This document shows, one piece after another, positions 1 through 8,731 of a DNA stretch of 64,000 nucleotides. Position 1 is the stretch's first letter; every line of letters begins with the position of its first letter. Both the position numbers and the translations under genes were made by a program. Source of the stretch: Dehalococcoidia bacterium (lineage in GTDB: Bacteria; Chloroflexota; Dehalococcoidia; Lucifugimonadales; UBA826); NCBI GenBank assembly GCA_029936675.1, contig JAPYSB010000005.1, forward strand, positions 76,104 through 140,103. Direction: 5' to 3'. The notes below the pieces were generated by a model that worked only from the letters and a program-made list of their open reading frames with translations, made no database searches and was not told the origin of the DNA.

Positions 1-2
1 AT

Positions 3-92
3 ATTTATATGCTCGGGGTATCCATTGTTCTCGTTGCTCTGATGTTGATGGTTGGGTGGATTATGATGAAATTAATTGATATCGTTTCGTGA
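3..92 (+). CDS. C-terminal end of a truncated membrane protein (window edge)
   Basis: Frame 3 reads IYMLGVSIVLVALMLMVGWIMMKLIDIVS*, a single hydrophobic helix ending in TGA at 90-92; 5' part is outside the window. Confidence 0.35.
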   Translation: MYMLGVSIVLVALMLMVGWIMMKLIDIVS

Positions 93-129
93 TACCGGTA
101 TTTCTCAACGGGTCAGTATGATGATTCTA

Positions 130-552
130 TTAGAACTTGAGCTTTCGGAACCGAGGATCCTCGGAAGTGCCTGACAATTCAATTTCCGTAATTATTTCTT
201 TCACTGCTTTCATCTCGATATCGGCTTTGTTAGGGAAATAGTATTGGTTTACCCAGATTCCGCCCAGGGTAGCAACAATTTCTAGGTTATCGTCAATGAC
301 CATATTGGGATGATCCTCTGTGGGCAACCTGGAGGTATTTGCCCAATAATCATGAACAGGTTTTTCAAAATACCCTTTCACGAAATTAGATAATCTATGT
401 TTTTCTATATCCTTTGTTCGTATACCGTTGCCGGACCAGATATAAATGCTGTGACCTCTATGGGTTAGATATTGAAATAATTCCCCTACGTGGGGCCTGA
501 GGGATCCATCGACCCCCAATATCGTGTAATCAGTGTCAAAAAATATGTTCAA
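130..552 (-). CDS. HAD-like hydrolase/phosphatase-like protein
   Basis: N-term FFDTDYTILGVDGSLRP (DxD-type motif), IWSGNG, later VIDDN; about 140 aa. Confidence 0.6.
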   Translation of the reverse strand: MNIFFDTDYTILGVDGSLRPHVGELFQYLTHRGHSIYIWSGNGIRTKDIEKHRLSNFVKGYFEKPVHDYWANTSRLPTEDHPNMVIDDNLEIVATLGGIWVNQYYFPNKADIEMKAVKEIITEIELSGTSEDPRFRKLKF

Positions 553-561
553 TGGGTAGTT

Positions 562-1734
562 CTATGCGTGGACCCCACCAGGGTTCAAAATTTCTCTAGC
601 GATAACCATTTTTTGAACCTCAGTTGGGCCTTCCCCAATTCTACGGATTCGTGCCTCTCTATACCATCGTTCCAAGGGCAGCCATTCCGTTACGCCCATC
701 CCCCCGTGAATTTGTATCGCTCGGTCAACTACATTACCCAAAGTTTCGGCAGAATGTATCTTAGCTACAGAAGCCGCTTGTCTGAAGTCTTCTCCGTTAT
801 CGAATTGCCACGCGGCTTCCCAAACAAGCCATCTACAAGCTCTTATTTCTATTTCACTATCAACAAGCATCCATTGAATTGCTTGACGGGATGCCAATGG
901 GGCTCCGAAAGTTTCCCTTGTTTTGGAATATTCCACTGCCATTTTATGGGCGGCAACGGCTACTCCTAAGTTAGATGCTGAATAAGGTATTCGTGCTCTG
1001 GCCAATAATTTATTTGCAAGTAGATCCCACCCACCGTCCACTTCACCCAATACGTTTTCGCTTGGGACCCGCAAATCATCAAAAAATAGTTGGCCTGGAT
1101 AATATGCTCTCATTACAGGCACTGGTTCCACTGTGAGGCCCGGCCAATCATTTTCCACGATGAAAGCTGTTATTCCTCTCCTGCTTTCTGAGTCCGTACG
1201 TGCAAACACGATTCCCCAATCCCCCCATGGAGATCCACTTATGAATATCTTGCTTCCATTTATAATCCAGTCGTCCCCATCTCTTTTGGCATGAGTTTGT
1301 ATGGCCCTAGCTGGGTCGGAGCCACCACTGGGTTCTGTGATCGCAAACCATCCTTTTAGTTTGTGCTCTACAGTAGGGAGGCCATATTTTTTTATCTGAT
1401 ATTCGTCTCCAGCCCATATAATTTCCGGAGGGGCATCACCCATTGTTCCGTAAGCAGGACAATAGAGACCGGCAGCGTGTTGAACCATTTCCTCGGTAAT
1501 GACCGCATTTGCAAATAGAGAAAGGCCTGCCCCACCATGTCTTTCAGGAACGGCTAAACACCATAAGCCCATTTCTCTAGTTTTCTGAGAAAGCCTTGAA
1601 AAATCGTTTTCAGAAATGGTTATAGAATCGTGAGGTATTTTTTGTTCCAAGGGTATTATTTCATTTTTGTTGAAATCCCTGACCAAGTTTCTTGTCAGTC
1701 GTAATTCCTCTGGTAGTTCATATCTTTCTGTCAT
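562..1734 (-). CDS. acyl-CoA dehydrogenase
   Basis: WFAITEPSGGSDPARAIQTHAKRDGDDWIINGSKIFISG and C-terminal QIHGGMGVTEWLPLERWYREARIRRIGEGPTEVQKMVIAREIL motifs. Confidence 0.93.
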   Translation of the reverse strand: MTERYELPEELRLTRNLVRDFNKNEIIPLEQKIPHDSITISENDFSRLSQKTREMGLWCLAVPERHGGAGLSLFANAVITEEMVQHAAGLYCPAYGTMGDAPPEIIWAGDEYQIKKYGLPTVEHKLKGWFAITEPSGGSDPARAIQTHAKRDGDDWIINGSKIFISGSPWGDWGIVFARTDSESRRGITAFIVENDWPGLTVEPVPVMRAYYPGQLFFDDLRVPSENVLGEVDGGWDLLANKLLARARIPYSASNLGVAVAAHKMAVEYSKTRETFGAPLASRQAIQWMLVDSEIEIRACRWLVWEAAWQFDNGEDFRQAASVAKIHSAETLGNVVDRAIQIHGGMGVTEWLPLERWYREARIRRIGEGPTEVQKMVIAREILNPGGVHA

Positions 1735-1758
1735 ATTGGTTTGATACCTTAGTTAATG

Positions 1759-2532
1759 TTATTTCCCTTGGAATATCGGTTTTCTTTTCTCTGCGAAAGC
1801 TTTCGGACCTTCTTCGGCATCTTCTGTGGTTTTTAAAAGAGATTGCATCATTACTTCCATTCTAAGCCCTTGTTCTAGTTGCATGTACTGGCTTTTGACT
1901 GCTAATTCTTTGATAGCTCTGACTGCTAAAGGTCCGTTCTCACAGATTATTGATGCTCGTTTTTCAGCTTCACCCATTAGTTCTGAAGTGGAGACTATTT
2001 CGTTTATCAGCCCGTATTTGAGGGCTTCTTCCGCAGATAAACGCTCCCCACTTAGTAATAACCACATGGCTACAGGGTAGGGGAGTTGTCTTAATGTCCT
2101 TTGGGTACCCCCATTTCCAGGTAAGATACCTCTTTTTACCTCAGATAAGCCGAATGATGCATTTTCTGTTGCTAGCCTTATGTCTGTGGCCATTAGAAGT
2201 GTCATTCCACCTGCAAGGCAGTACCCGTTGACGGCAGCTATGACAGGCTTCCATACTTCCAAACCTCTATTAAGTATCTGCTCGTCCTGAGTTTGCCATA
2301 ATTCCCATTTTTCGGGATTTCTTGGGATAGTTTTTTTTAAATCTGCCCCTGCTGAGAATGCTTTATCTCCTGCACCCGTTATTATCGCGCACCAAATATT
2401 CGGATCGTCTCTAATTTCTATCCAGGCTTGAGATAATTCACTGTATGTCTCGGGGTCCATAGCATTCATAACTTCCGGTCTGTTAATGGTTAAATAGGCG
2501 ATTTTATTTCGTTTTTCAAATATTAGAGCCAC
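1759..2532 (-). CDS. enoyl-CoA hydratase/isomerase family protein
   Basis: INRPEVMNAMD, GAGDKAFSAGADLK, AAVNGYCLAGGMTLLMATDIRLA crotonase motifs. Confidence 0.93.
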   Translation of the reverse strand: MALIFEKRNKIAYLTINRPEVMNAMDPETYSELSQAWIEIRDDPNIWCAIITGAGDKAFSAGADLKKTIPRNPEKWELWQTQDEQILNRGLEVWKPVIAAVNGYCLAGGMTLLMATDIRLATENASFGLSEVKRGILPGNGGTQRTLRQLPYPVAMWLLLSGERLSAEEALKYGLINEIVSTSELMGEAEKRASIICENGPLAVRAIKELAVKSQYMQLEQGLRMEVMMQSLLKTTEDAEEGPKAFAEKRKPIFQGK

Positions 2533-2618
2533 TGTTTCTTCCCTTTATTTGGGTGAGATTTAAATGATATGAGTGATTGTATCCAATTTAATGTCAAATA
2601 CGTCATTTTCTTATTTAT

Positions 2619-3866
2619 CTAAGAGTAGACCCTGTCAATTGGCTCAAGCGGGGTGGTGCCTTTGTCAATAAGCGAATCGATAGTGGACATATCTCTTGCC
2701 AGTAGGTCCGAGAGTATAGGCAGGGTGTGCTCTGAGAACATCGGAGCCCTGATACCTAAATTCGTCGAGGATTTATCGAATTTAAAAGGCAGGCCTGGGC
2801 TGGTATACTCGCCCGCATCGGGATGTTCAACAGTGTCCAGATAGTTTCGTTCAGAGACGTGAGCATCAGAGAGTATGTCAGAGGCTTTAGCCACCATTCC
2901 AGCTCGTATACCTCTGATTTGCATTAAATGCATAGCTTCCTTGTTACTTTTGCTCTTAGTCCAACTAGTTATTTCTAATTCTATTTTTTCTCTATTCAAT
3001 CTCCGCAAACTTACTTCAGATAAGTTTTTGTCATTTCTCAATTCAGTGGATTCAATTACTTCACATAATGCCTGCCACTCCTGATCTGACTCGACTGAGA
3101 TCGCAATCCAGGAATCATCACCCTTGCATTGGAATATTCCATGTGGATAGAAGACTGGGTGATCGTTACCGATTCTTTCTGGTTCTTTTCCAGTGAATTG
3201 ATACTCTATGAAATATTCACCAATTACTGACATTGTTGCTTCTCTTAGGACAATCTCTAGATGCTGCCCTTCACCTGTTTGGTACCTACGGAAAAGGGCG
3301 GCCATTATTCCAGTGGCGACATGAAATCCAGAATTGTGGTCGGCATAGAAATTACCTGGTTTGTGAGGTTGGCCATTTTTGTATCCTGTTATCGATGATA
3401 GGCCTCCCAATGCATCTGTACCTGGTCCGAATGAAATGTAATTGCTCCATGGCCCTTCAAGTCCTAAAGCTGGCATAGATACCATTATCACGTCTGGCTT
3501 CACGGCTCTAAGATCTTCATAGGTAAGACCTAAATTCCCCATGACCCTTGGGCTGTAATTTTGGATCACTATGTCACTGATACTTACCATTTCTTTGAAC
3601 AATTCTTTGCCTGTAGCTTGTGTCAAATCTATAGCTATACTTTTTTTGGTTCTGTTTACCTCATTGAATGTGCTCACTTTGTTATATGCCCTGCCTTCTT
3701 CGTCGTCACCGTGCATTGCAATGTTTCCAATAGCTCTGCCCCAAGGCAGTTCCACTTTGAGTATTTCAGCGCCCATGTGACCCAGTATTCGGGTGGCTAC
3801 AGGGCCAGCAATAACATTAGTAAGGTCAGCAATCCTGATATTGGACAACGGAGTTGATTTTGGCAT
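2619..3866 (-). CDS. CaiB/BaiF family (class III) CoA-transferase
   Basis: RIADLTNVIAGPVATRILGHMGAEILKVE; NRTKKSIAIDL; adjacent paralogue. Confidence 0.92.
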   Translation of the reverse strand: MPKSTPLSNIRIADLTNVIAGPVATRILGHMGAEILKVELPWGRAIGNIAMHGDDEEGRAYNKVSTFNEVNRTKKSIAIDLTQATGKELFKEMVSISDIVIQNYSPRVMGNLGLTYEDLRAVKPDVIMVSMPALGLEGPWSNYISFGPGTDALGGLSSITGYKNGQPHKPGNFYADHNSGFHVATGIMAALFRRYQTGEGQHLEIVLREATMSVIGEYFIEYQFTGKEPERIGNDHPVFYPHGIFQCKGDDSWIAISVESDQEWQALCEVIESTELRNDKNLSEVSLRRLNREKIELEITSWTKSKSNKEAMHLMQIRGIRAGMVAKASDILSDAHVSERNYLDTVEHPDAGEYTSPGLPFKFDKSSTNLGIRAPMFSEHTLPILSDLLARDMSTIDSLIDKGTTPLEPIDRVYS

Positions 3867-5084
3867 TTACACAACACCTTTGGTTTTCAAATCAATTATT
3901 TTGGAGACGCAAATCTTTAGATCTTGTTCATATATCTCGTGATTATTTTGTCCGAGTATTGGGGCAGGTAAAGCCTCCCATTCAGCTGTTTTTAGGCGAA
4001 AAGGCGAGGTTGGGTAGGACATTTTACCTACTACTTCATGCTCTATTGGGGCGAAAAATTTCCTATGCTGGTTTTGAGGATCTGACATGGTTTCCTCAAT
4101 TGACTGAACCATAGTAAAAGGTACCCTGACTTCTTGAGCAAGAGTCTGGACCTCCTCGCGAGTGTGATCTCGCAACCATTCGGTTATGAGTTCATCAATC
4201 TCATCGGCGTGTTCTCTCATTCTGCTCATAACCTCATCATCTGCTAATCGCTCGTTTCCTGTCAGGAAGCCTATTCCTTCCGGATTACTGGGAGAATAAT
4301 GGACATGCACCCACCCATCCTTGCAAGGTAAAAGGGTAGAGGGATAGGCCCCTGTTGGTTCCCGAGTTATGAGTCTGGTGCCAGCTCTAGTCGGATCGGA
4401 GCCGGTTTTATGATATGTTTGGAAATAAGCGACACCGTCAAAGGTACTGGTTAGAGCCTCAGTCGCTGACACATCTATGTGGTCTCCATGGCCTGATAGT
4501 GACCTAGCAATAAGGGCGGCTATTATGGACATAGAACCAGCTAATCCACATTGGTATTCTGCTTGCCTACCGCCAGCTTTCATTGGCTCTTTATCTTCGT
4601 CTCCCGTCAGGTGCATGTAGCCGCTCATCGCGTAAGACACAATGTCTGAGCCTTCAAAGTTGCTGTATGGGCCAAATTGTCCAAAATAGGTTAGAGAACA
4701 CATTATCAACCCAGGGTTTGGCTTAGATAATTCATCGTATCGGAATCCCATCTGACTCATTAATCCTGGTTTGAAATTTTCAACAAGTATGTCTGACTCA
4801 GTGCACAGTTTTAGGAAAATATCTTTGGCTTCTGGATTCGTGACATCTAGGGTGATGCTTTTTTTCCCAGCATTAAGGTATAGGTGTGGCGCACTCGTTT
4901 CTATGTTCGGCTCGTTGTTAAAGAATGGACCGAAAGATCTGCATATGTCACCAATCTGTGGTATTTCGACTTTAATAACATCGGCCCCCAGGTCTCTTAA
5001 TACTTTGGTGCAATAGCCTCCGGCATAGCCACTGCTAATGTCTAATATTTTTATACCGCTTAAAGCTAGTTCAGATTTTGCCAC
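3867..5084 (-). CDS. CaiB/BaiF family (class III) CoA-transferase
   Basis: KILDISSGYAGGYCTKVLRDLGADVIKVE; NAGKKSITLDVTNPEAKDIFLKL; DILVENFKPG. Confidence 0.92.
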   Translation of the reverse strand: MAKSELALSGIKILDISSGYAGGYCTKVLRDLGADVIKVEIPQIGDICRSFGPFFNNEPNIETSAPHLYLNAGKKSITLDVTNPEAKDIFLKLCTESDILVENFKPGLMSQMGFRYDELSKPNPGLIMCSLTYFGQFGPYSNFEGSDIVSYAMSGYMHLTGDEDKEPMKAGGRQAEYQCGLAGSMSIIAALIARSLSGHGDHIDVSATEALTSTFDGVAYFQTYHKTGSDPTRAGTRLITREPTGAYPSTLLPCKDGWVHVHYSPSNPEGIGFLTGNERLADDEVMSRMREHADEIDELITEWLRDHTREEVQTLAQEVRVPFTMVQSIEETMSDPQNQHRKFFAPIEHEVVGKMSYPTSPFRLKTAEWEALPAPILGQNNHEIYEQDLKICVSKIIDLKTKGVV

Positions 5085-5207
5085 GTTATTGATTAACCTT
5101 TTCCAGAGACACTTAGTGTAGTAATTCCTATCACCGATAATAAATGATAAATAAATTCAACTGACATTATAATCCGACTAAAGGTTTGAATCCGAGGAGA
5201 CCTATTA

Positions 5208-6275
5208 ATGAATATTCACATTCCAAAATTTGGATTGAACAGAAACGACACAAGCTCAATATCGGCTTTTGCTGCTGATGTTGTGAGAGCAGAAGAAGCG
5301 GGTTGGGATTGCGCATTTCTACCTGATTCTCAGTTACGCCGACGAGATACGTATGTTTTGCTTTCAGCTGCGGCTCAAGCGACTTCGGAAATAACGATTG
5401 GAACATTGCTAGCAAACCCAGTGACTCGACATCCTTCAGTAACAGCCTCCAGTATAGCCACAGTGGCTGAATTAGCTCCCAATAGGACTATTTTGACCAT
5501 GGGTATAGGAGATACAGCAGTGCGGCTTGCTGGACTACGCCCTGCTCGAATTAAGGAGCTGGAATCTAGTGTTCACATGATGAAGTCATTGTTAAATGGC
5601 GAACCTGTAGATGTAGGAGCGGTACAACCTGCCAGGTTGCCATTTCCCCAAGAGGTGCCAATATGGCTTGCAGCAGGCGGTCCTAAAACTTTGGAAATGG
5701 CAGGTTCTTGTGCAGATGGAGTTTTTATAAGAGTTGGAACTGATATCGGGAACATTGAAACCGCGGTAAAGAAAATAAGATTGGGTGCCTTAAAGTCCAA
5801 TGGTGATCCAAATTCAGTGAAAATTGGAGCGGTTTTTCATACAGTATTTTTTGAAGACGAAAAATCATCTCTTTTGATGGCTAAATCTATGGCCGCAGGA
5901 TACTACGAATACTCGCCAATGTTGCTGGATAATATTGGCCTTACTTGGGAAGGCCCTCATCCGGAAGAATTAAAAAAACAAGGAAAAGTTTGGCCTGATT
6001 TTCACCACGCACCTGACTTAATTGAAAGTGGGCGGACGGTAGATTTTTTAAGCCAAAGACATGCTGATGCCTTTTGCCTAAGAGGTGATGCCCCTCAGAT
6101 CGCTAATCAGATAATTAGGATTTTGAAGGAATGTAAAATGCTAGATATTGAATTTGAATATGTTGTTTTGCAACCGATACCTAACCCTCCGACACCAGAT
6201 TTAGGTAAAGAATCATATATTGAGCGGGTACCTGAGCGTATTCTTTCTACTGTAAGAAACTCTCTTATTAAATAA
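5208..6275 (+). CDS. LLM-class (luciferase-like) F420/flavin-dependent oxidoreductase
   Basis: AEEAGWDCAFLPDSQLRRRDTYVLLSAAAQATSEITIGTLLANPVTRHPSVTASSIATV; PIWLAAGGPKTLEMAG. Confidence 0.88.
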   Translation: MNIHIPKFGLNRNDTSSISAFAADVVRAEEAGWDCAFLPDSQLRRRDTYVLLSAAAQATSEITIGTLLANPVTRHPSVTASSIATVAELAPNRTILTMGIGDTAVRLAGLRPARIKELESSVHMMKSLLNGEPVDVGAVQPARLPFPQEVPIWLAAGGPKTLEMAGSCADGVFIRVGTDIGNIETAVKKIRLGALKSNGDPNSVKIGAVFHTVFFEDEKSSLLMAKSMAAGYYEYSPMLLDNIGLTWEGPHPEELKKQGKVWPDFHHAPDLIESGRTVDFLSQRHADAFCLRGDAPQIANQIIRILKECKMLDIEFEYVVLQPIPNPPTPDLGKESYIERVPERILSTVRNSLIK

Positions 6276-6388
6276 ATTACACATATTTCTTTATGACTGT
6301 TAATCTACTGTTAATCTATGACTAACTAGGAGTTATGTGTATTTTATTACACCATATTTGACATATATGGAAATATGGTCAAAGGTGT

Positions 6389-6820
6389 ATGTATCAATAT
6401 TTTAGAGAAACGCCCTTGATAGAAGAAAACATTGAATTGAATACACGTGCATCTGCCTGTCCGCATTGCGGAGGGAAAATGATGTTGCGATCTGAAGAAA
6501 TCATTTGTTTGATGTGTGGCAAGACTAATTATTTACCTATCAAAACACTGGCGGCAATTCCCAGGCCAGAATACAGAGAGGAATTAATTACATCCTTGGA
6601 TAAAACATCATTTAAGATTAAATATAGAATCATGAACCGCGCTTTGTTATCGCGATTGCCTGAAAAGGGTTCCGGTACGATCCAACCCTATGCTTCTTGT
6701 GTGAATATTTCAGGGCCTACTCGAACGTTGACTGCCGCTCATTCAAGGGAAAACTTAAAAAAAGGGTTTTATAGAGCTACGGGTTTGAGATTGAAAGATT
6801 TAGAAGAGGCTCTGAGTTGA
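6389..6820 (+). CDS. small zinc-ribbon protein, function unknown
   Basis: CPHCGGKMMLRSEEIICLMCGKTNY four-cysteine zinc ribbon in a 143-aa ORF. Confidence 0.6.
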   Translation: MYQYFRETPLIEENIELNTRASACPHCGGKMMLRSEEIICLMCGKTNYLPIKTLAAIPRPEYREELITSLDKTSFKIKYRIMNRALLSRLPEKGSGTIQPYASCVNISGPTRTLTAAHSRENLKKGFYRATGLRLKDLEEALS

Positions 6821-6963
6821 ACCTTGGGATCGTGAAGTTTTTTTTGGCCAATCGCATCCATCATTCCTTTGAAAATGAAGGTATGTAGTGGGAAACCGGT
6901 ACCAATAACCGGTAATGTACTCTTGGACCATTCGATATTTGCTTAAAACTGTCGGACTAAAGC

Positions 6964-7140
6964 CTACCTCTTGGCGTACCTTGTAATCTCTAGTGTTTTC
7001 ACTTCACTTATTTGATCGGAAATTAAGTTTTGATCAACGCCTAAGTCTAAAAGTATGTTTTTGAAAAGGTCAGGATAGCGGGATTTGTCAGGTTCCCATA
7101 AACCAACCACGTAATTTTTCAGACAGTCAAAAGAAAACAT
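6964..7140 (-). CDS. possible small protein (58 aa), function unknown
   Basis: Below the track's length cut-off: ATG at 7140 reads MFSFDCLKNYVVGLWEPDKSRYPDLFKNILLDLGVDQNLISDQISEVKTLEITRYAKR*; AGGG upstream. Confidence 0.35.
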   Translation of the reverse strand: MFSFDCLKNYVVGLWEPDKSRYPDLFKNILLDLGVDQNLISDQISEVKTLEITRYAKR

Positions 7141-7270
7141 TTCGGATCCCTATCTTGTATATTCCTAAATACTGTTGAATTAAAAATTGCGTTATAATAC
7201 AACTTAATCAAAATAAGTGCGCCAAGATACTCTGTTTTGGGCACTGAGCAAATTCAGAGGAATCTTTTTG

Positions 7271-8731
7271 ATGAATATAATCATCGCTGGTGCCACAGGA
7301 TTTATTGGTAGTGAACTGGTTGCTTTTTTGAAAGGGAGGGGGCATGTCCTCACCGCGCTTGTCCGAGATGTAAGTAGAGCGTCGGAACAACTTGGAACCG
7401 ACGCCAAATTGATTAGTTTTGGAAGCACTGACAAAGAGTTAATAACTGAATTTGAAAACTCTGAGGTAATAGTTAACTTGGTTGGCCGCCCATTGGCTCC
7501 CTCTAGGTGGTCGAAAGCAAAAAAAGAGGAATTTTTTGACAGTCGAGTTGGTGTTACCAAAAGAATGGTGTCAATCATGGGGGAGTGTAAGAATCCACCA
7601 TCTATTTTGGTGTCGGCTAGCGCTGTTGGTTATTACGGAGACCGCTTTGACGAAGAAATCACGGAGGCCTCTAAGAAAGGTGATGGATTCCTAGCTGATC
7701 TTTGCGATTTATGGGAAAAAGCAGCTTTCGAGGCGGAAAATTTTGGGACTAGAGTGTGCACCTTGCGGATTGGTGTGGTTTTAGGAAGGGAAGGTGGGTT
7801 TTTGAAGCAGATGTCATTACCTTTTGAAATGGGTATAGGGACTTACACTGGCAATGGTAATCAATGGGTTCCATGGATTCATTATTTAGATCTTTTAAGG
7901 ATCATAGATCTAGGTATAAATGATGAAAGCATATCTGGACCGATAAATTGCACTTCACCCAAGCCGGTGACGGGTAAAAGTTTTGCAAAATCTTTGGCTT
8001 CTATTCTGGGCGCCAAGATACTTATTGGGTTACCCGCGTTATGTCTCAGGCTTGTTTTTGGAGAGGGAGAAAAAGTATTAACGAGTAGCCAAAAAGCTTA
8101 TCCAAATTTCTTACAGGAAAAAGAATTTCAGTTTGTTCATGAAGATTTAGTACATGCTTTGAATGAGGAATGTTCTCCTAAAGGAGTCAGTATCACCAAA
8201 ATAGATATTCGGGAAATACACTCTGGTAATTCAGCTAAAAATTTGCCTGAACTGTCTCGGGCTCAATACAAAATTGAGACCTCCGTAAAATTGGAGGTAG
8301 ACTCCAAAGTGGCTTTTGAATTTTTTTCCTCTCCTTTTAATTTGGGACTGACTACTCCCAATTGGATGGGATTCTGTATAACTGAATCTTCCCCCGATAT
8401 GGGTGAGGGTTCAGAATTTGAATACAAAATCAATCTTGGGCCTATTCCGATGAAATGGAGAACAAAAATAATTAAATGGGCGCCCGACGATTTATTTGTG
8501 GATTACCAAAAGAAAGGACCATACAGGCTGTGGTGGCACCAGCACCGTATTATTACGGAAGAGGCTTCTACTTGTCGTATGGAAGACAAAGTTCTTTATA
8601 GTATCCCGGGATGGTTTTTAGGTAGGGTAGCTCACAAATACATAATTAAAAGCATCTTAGTAAGGATATTCGCTCACAGAATGAAAGTTATACAAATGCG
8701 TTTTGGGGGTAGTAATTATGACTCGTCGTAA
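7271..8731 (+). CDS. TIGR01777-family SDR (nucleoside-diphosphate-sugar-epimerase-like) with C-terminal SRPBCC-like domain
   Basis: MNIIIAGATGFIGSELVAFLKGRGH; VSASAVGYYGDRFDEEITE; GNGNQWVPWIHYLDLLRII. C-term YKIETSVKLEVDSKVAFEFFSSPFNLGLTTPNWM... is SRPBCC-like. ATG at 7271 preferred over the track start at 7217. Confidence 0.85.
   Translation: MNIIIAGATGFIGSELVAFLKGRGHVLTALVRDVSRASEQLGTDAKLISFGSTDKELITEFENSEVIVNLVGRPLAPSRWSKAKKEEFFDSRVGVTKRMVSIMGECKNPPSILVSASAVGYYGDRFDEEITEASKKGDGFLADLCDLWEKAAFEAENFGTRVCTLRIGVVLGREGGFLKQMSLPFEMGIGTYTGNGNQWVPWIHYLDLLRIIDLGINDESISGPINCTSPKPVTGKSFAKSLASILGAKILIGLPALCLRLVFGEGEKVLTSSQKAYPNFLQEKEFQFVHEDLVHALNEECSPKGVSITKIDIREIHSGNSAKNLPELSRAQYKIETSVKLEVDSKVAFEFFSSPFNLGLTTPNWMGFCITESSPDMGEGSEFEYKINLGPIPMKWRTKIIKWAPDDLFVDYQKKGPYRLWWHQHRIITEEASTCRMEDKVLYSIPGWFLGRVAHKYIIKSILVRIFAHRMKVIQMRFGGSNYDSS

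Noticed and set aside
490-969. Plus-strand 159-aa ORF antisense to acyl-CoA dehydrogenase
   Set aside because: Shadow ORF opposite a clear coding gene; no recognisable motifs.
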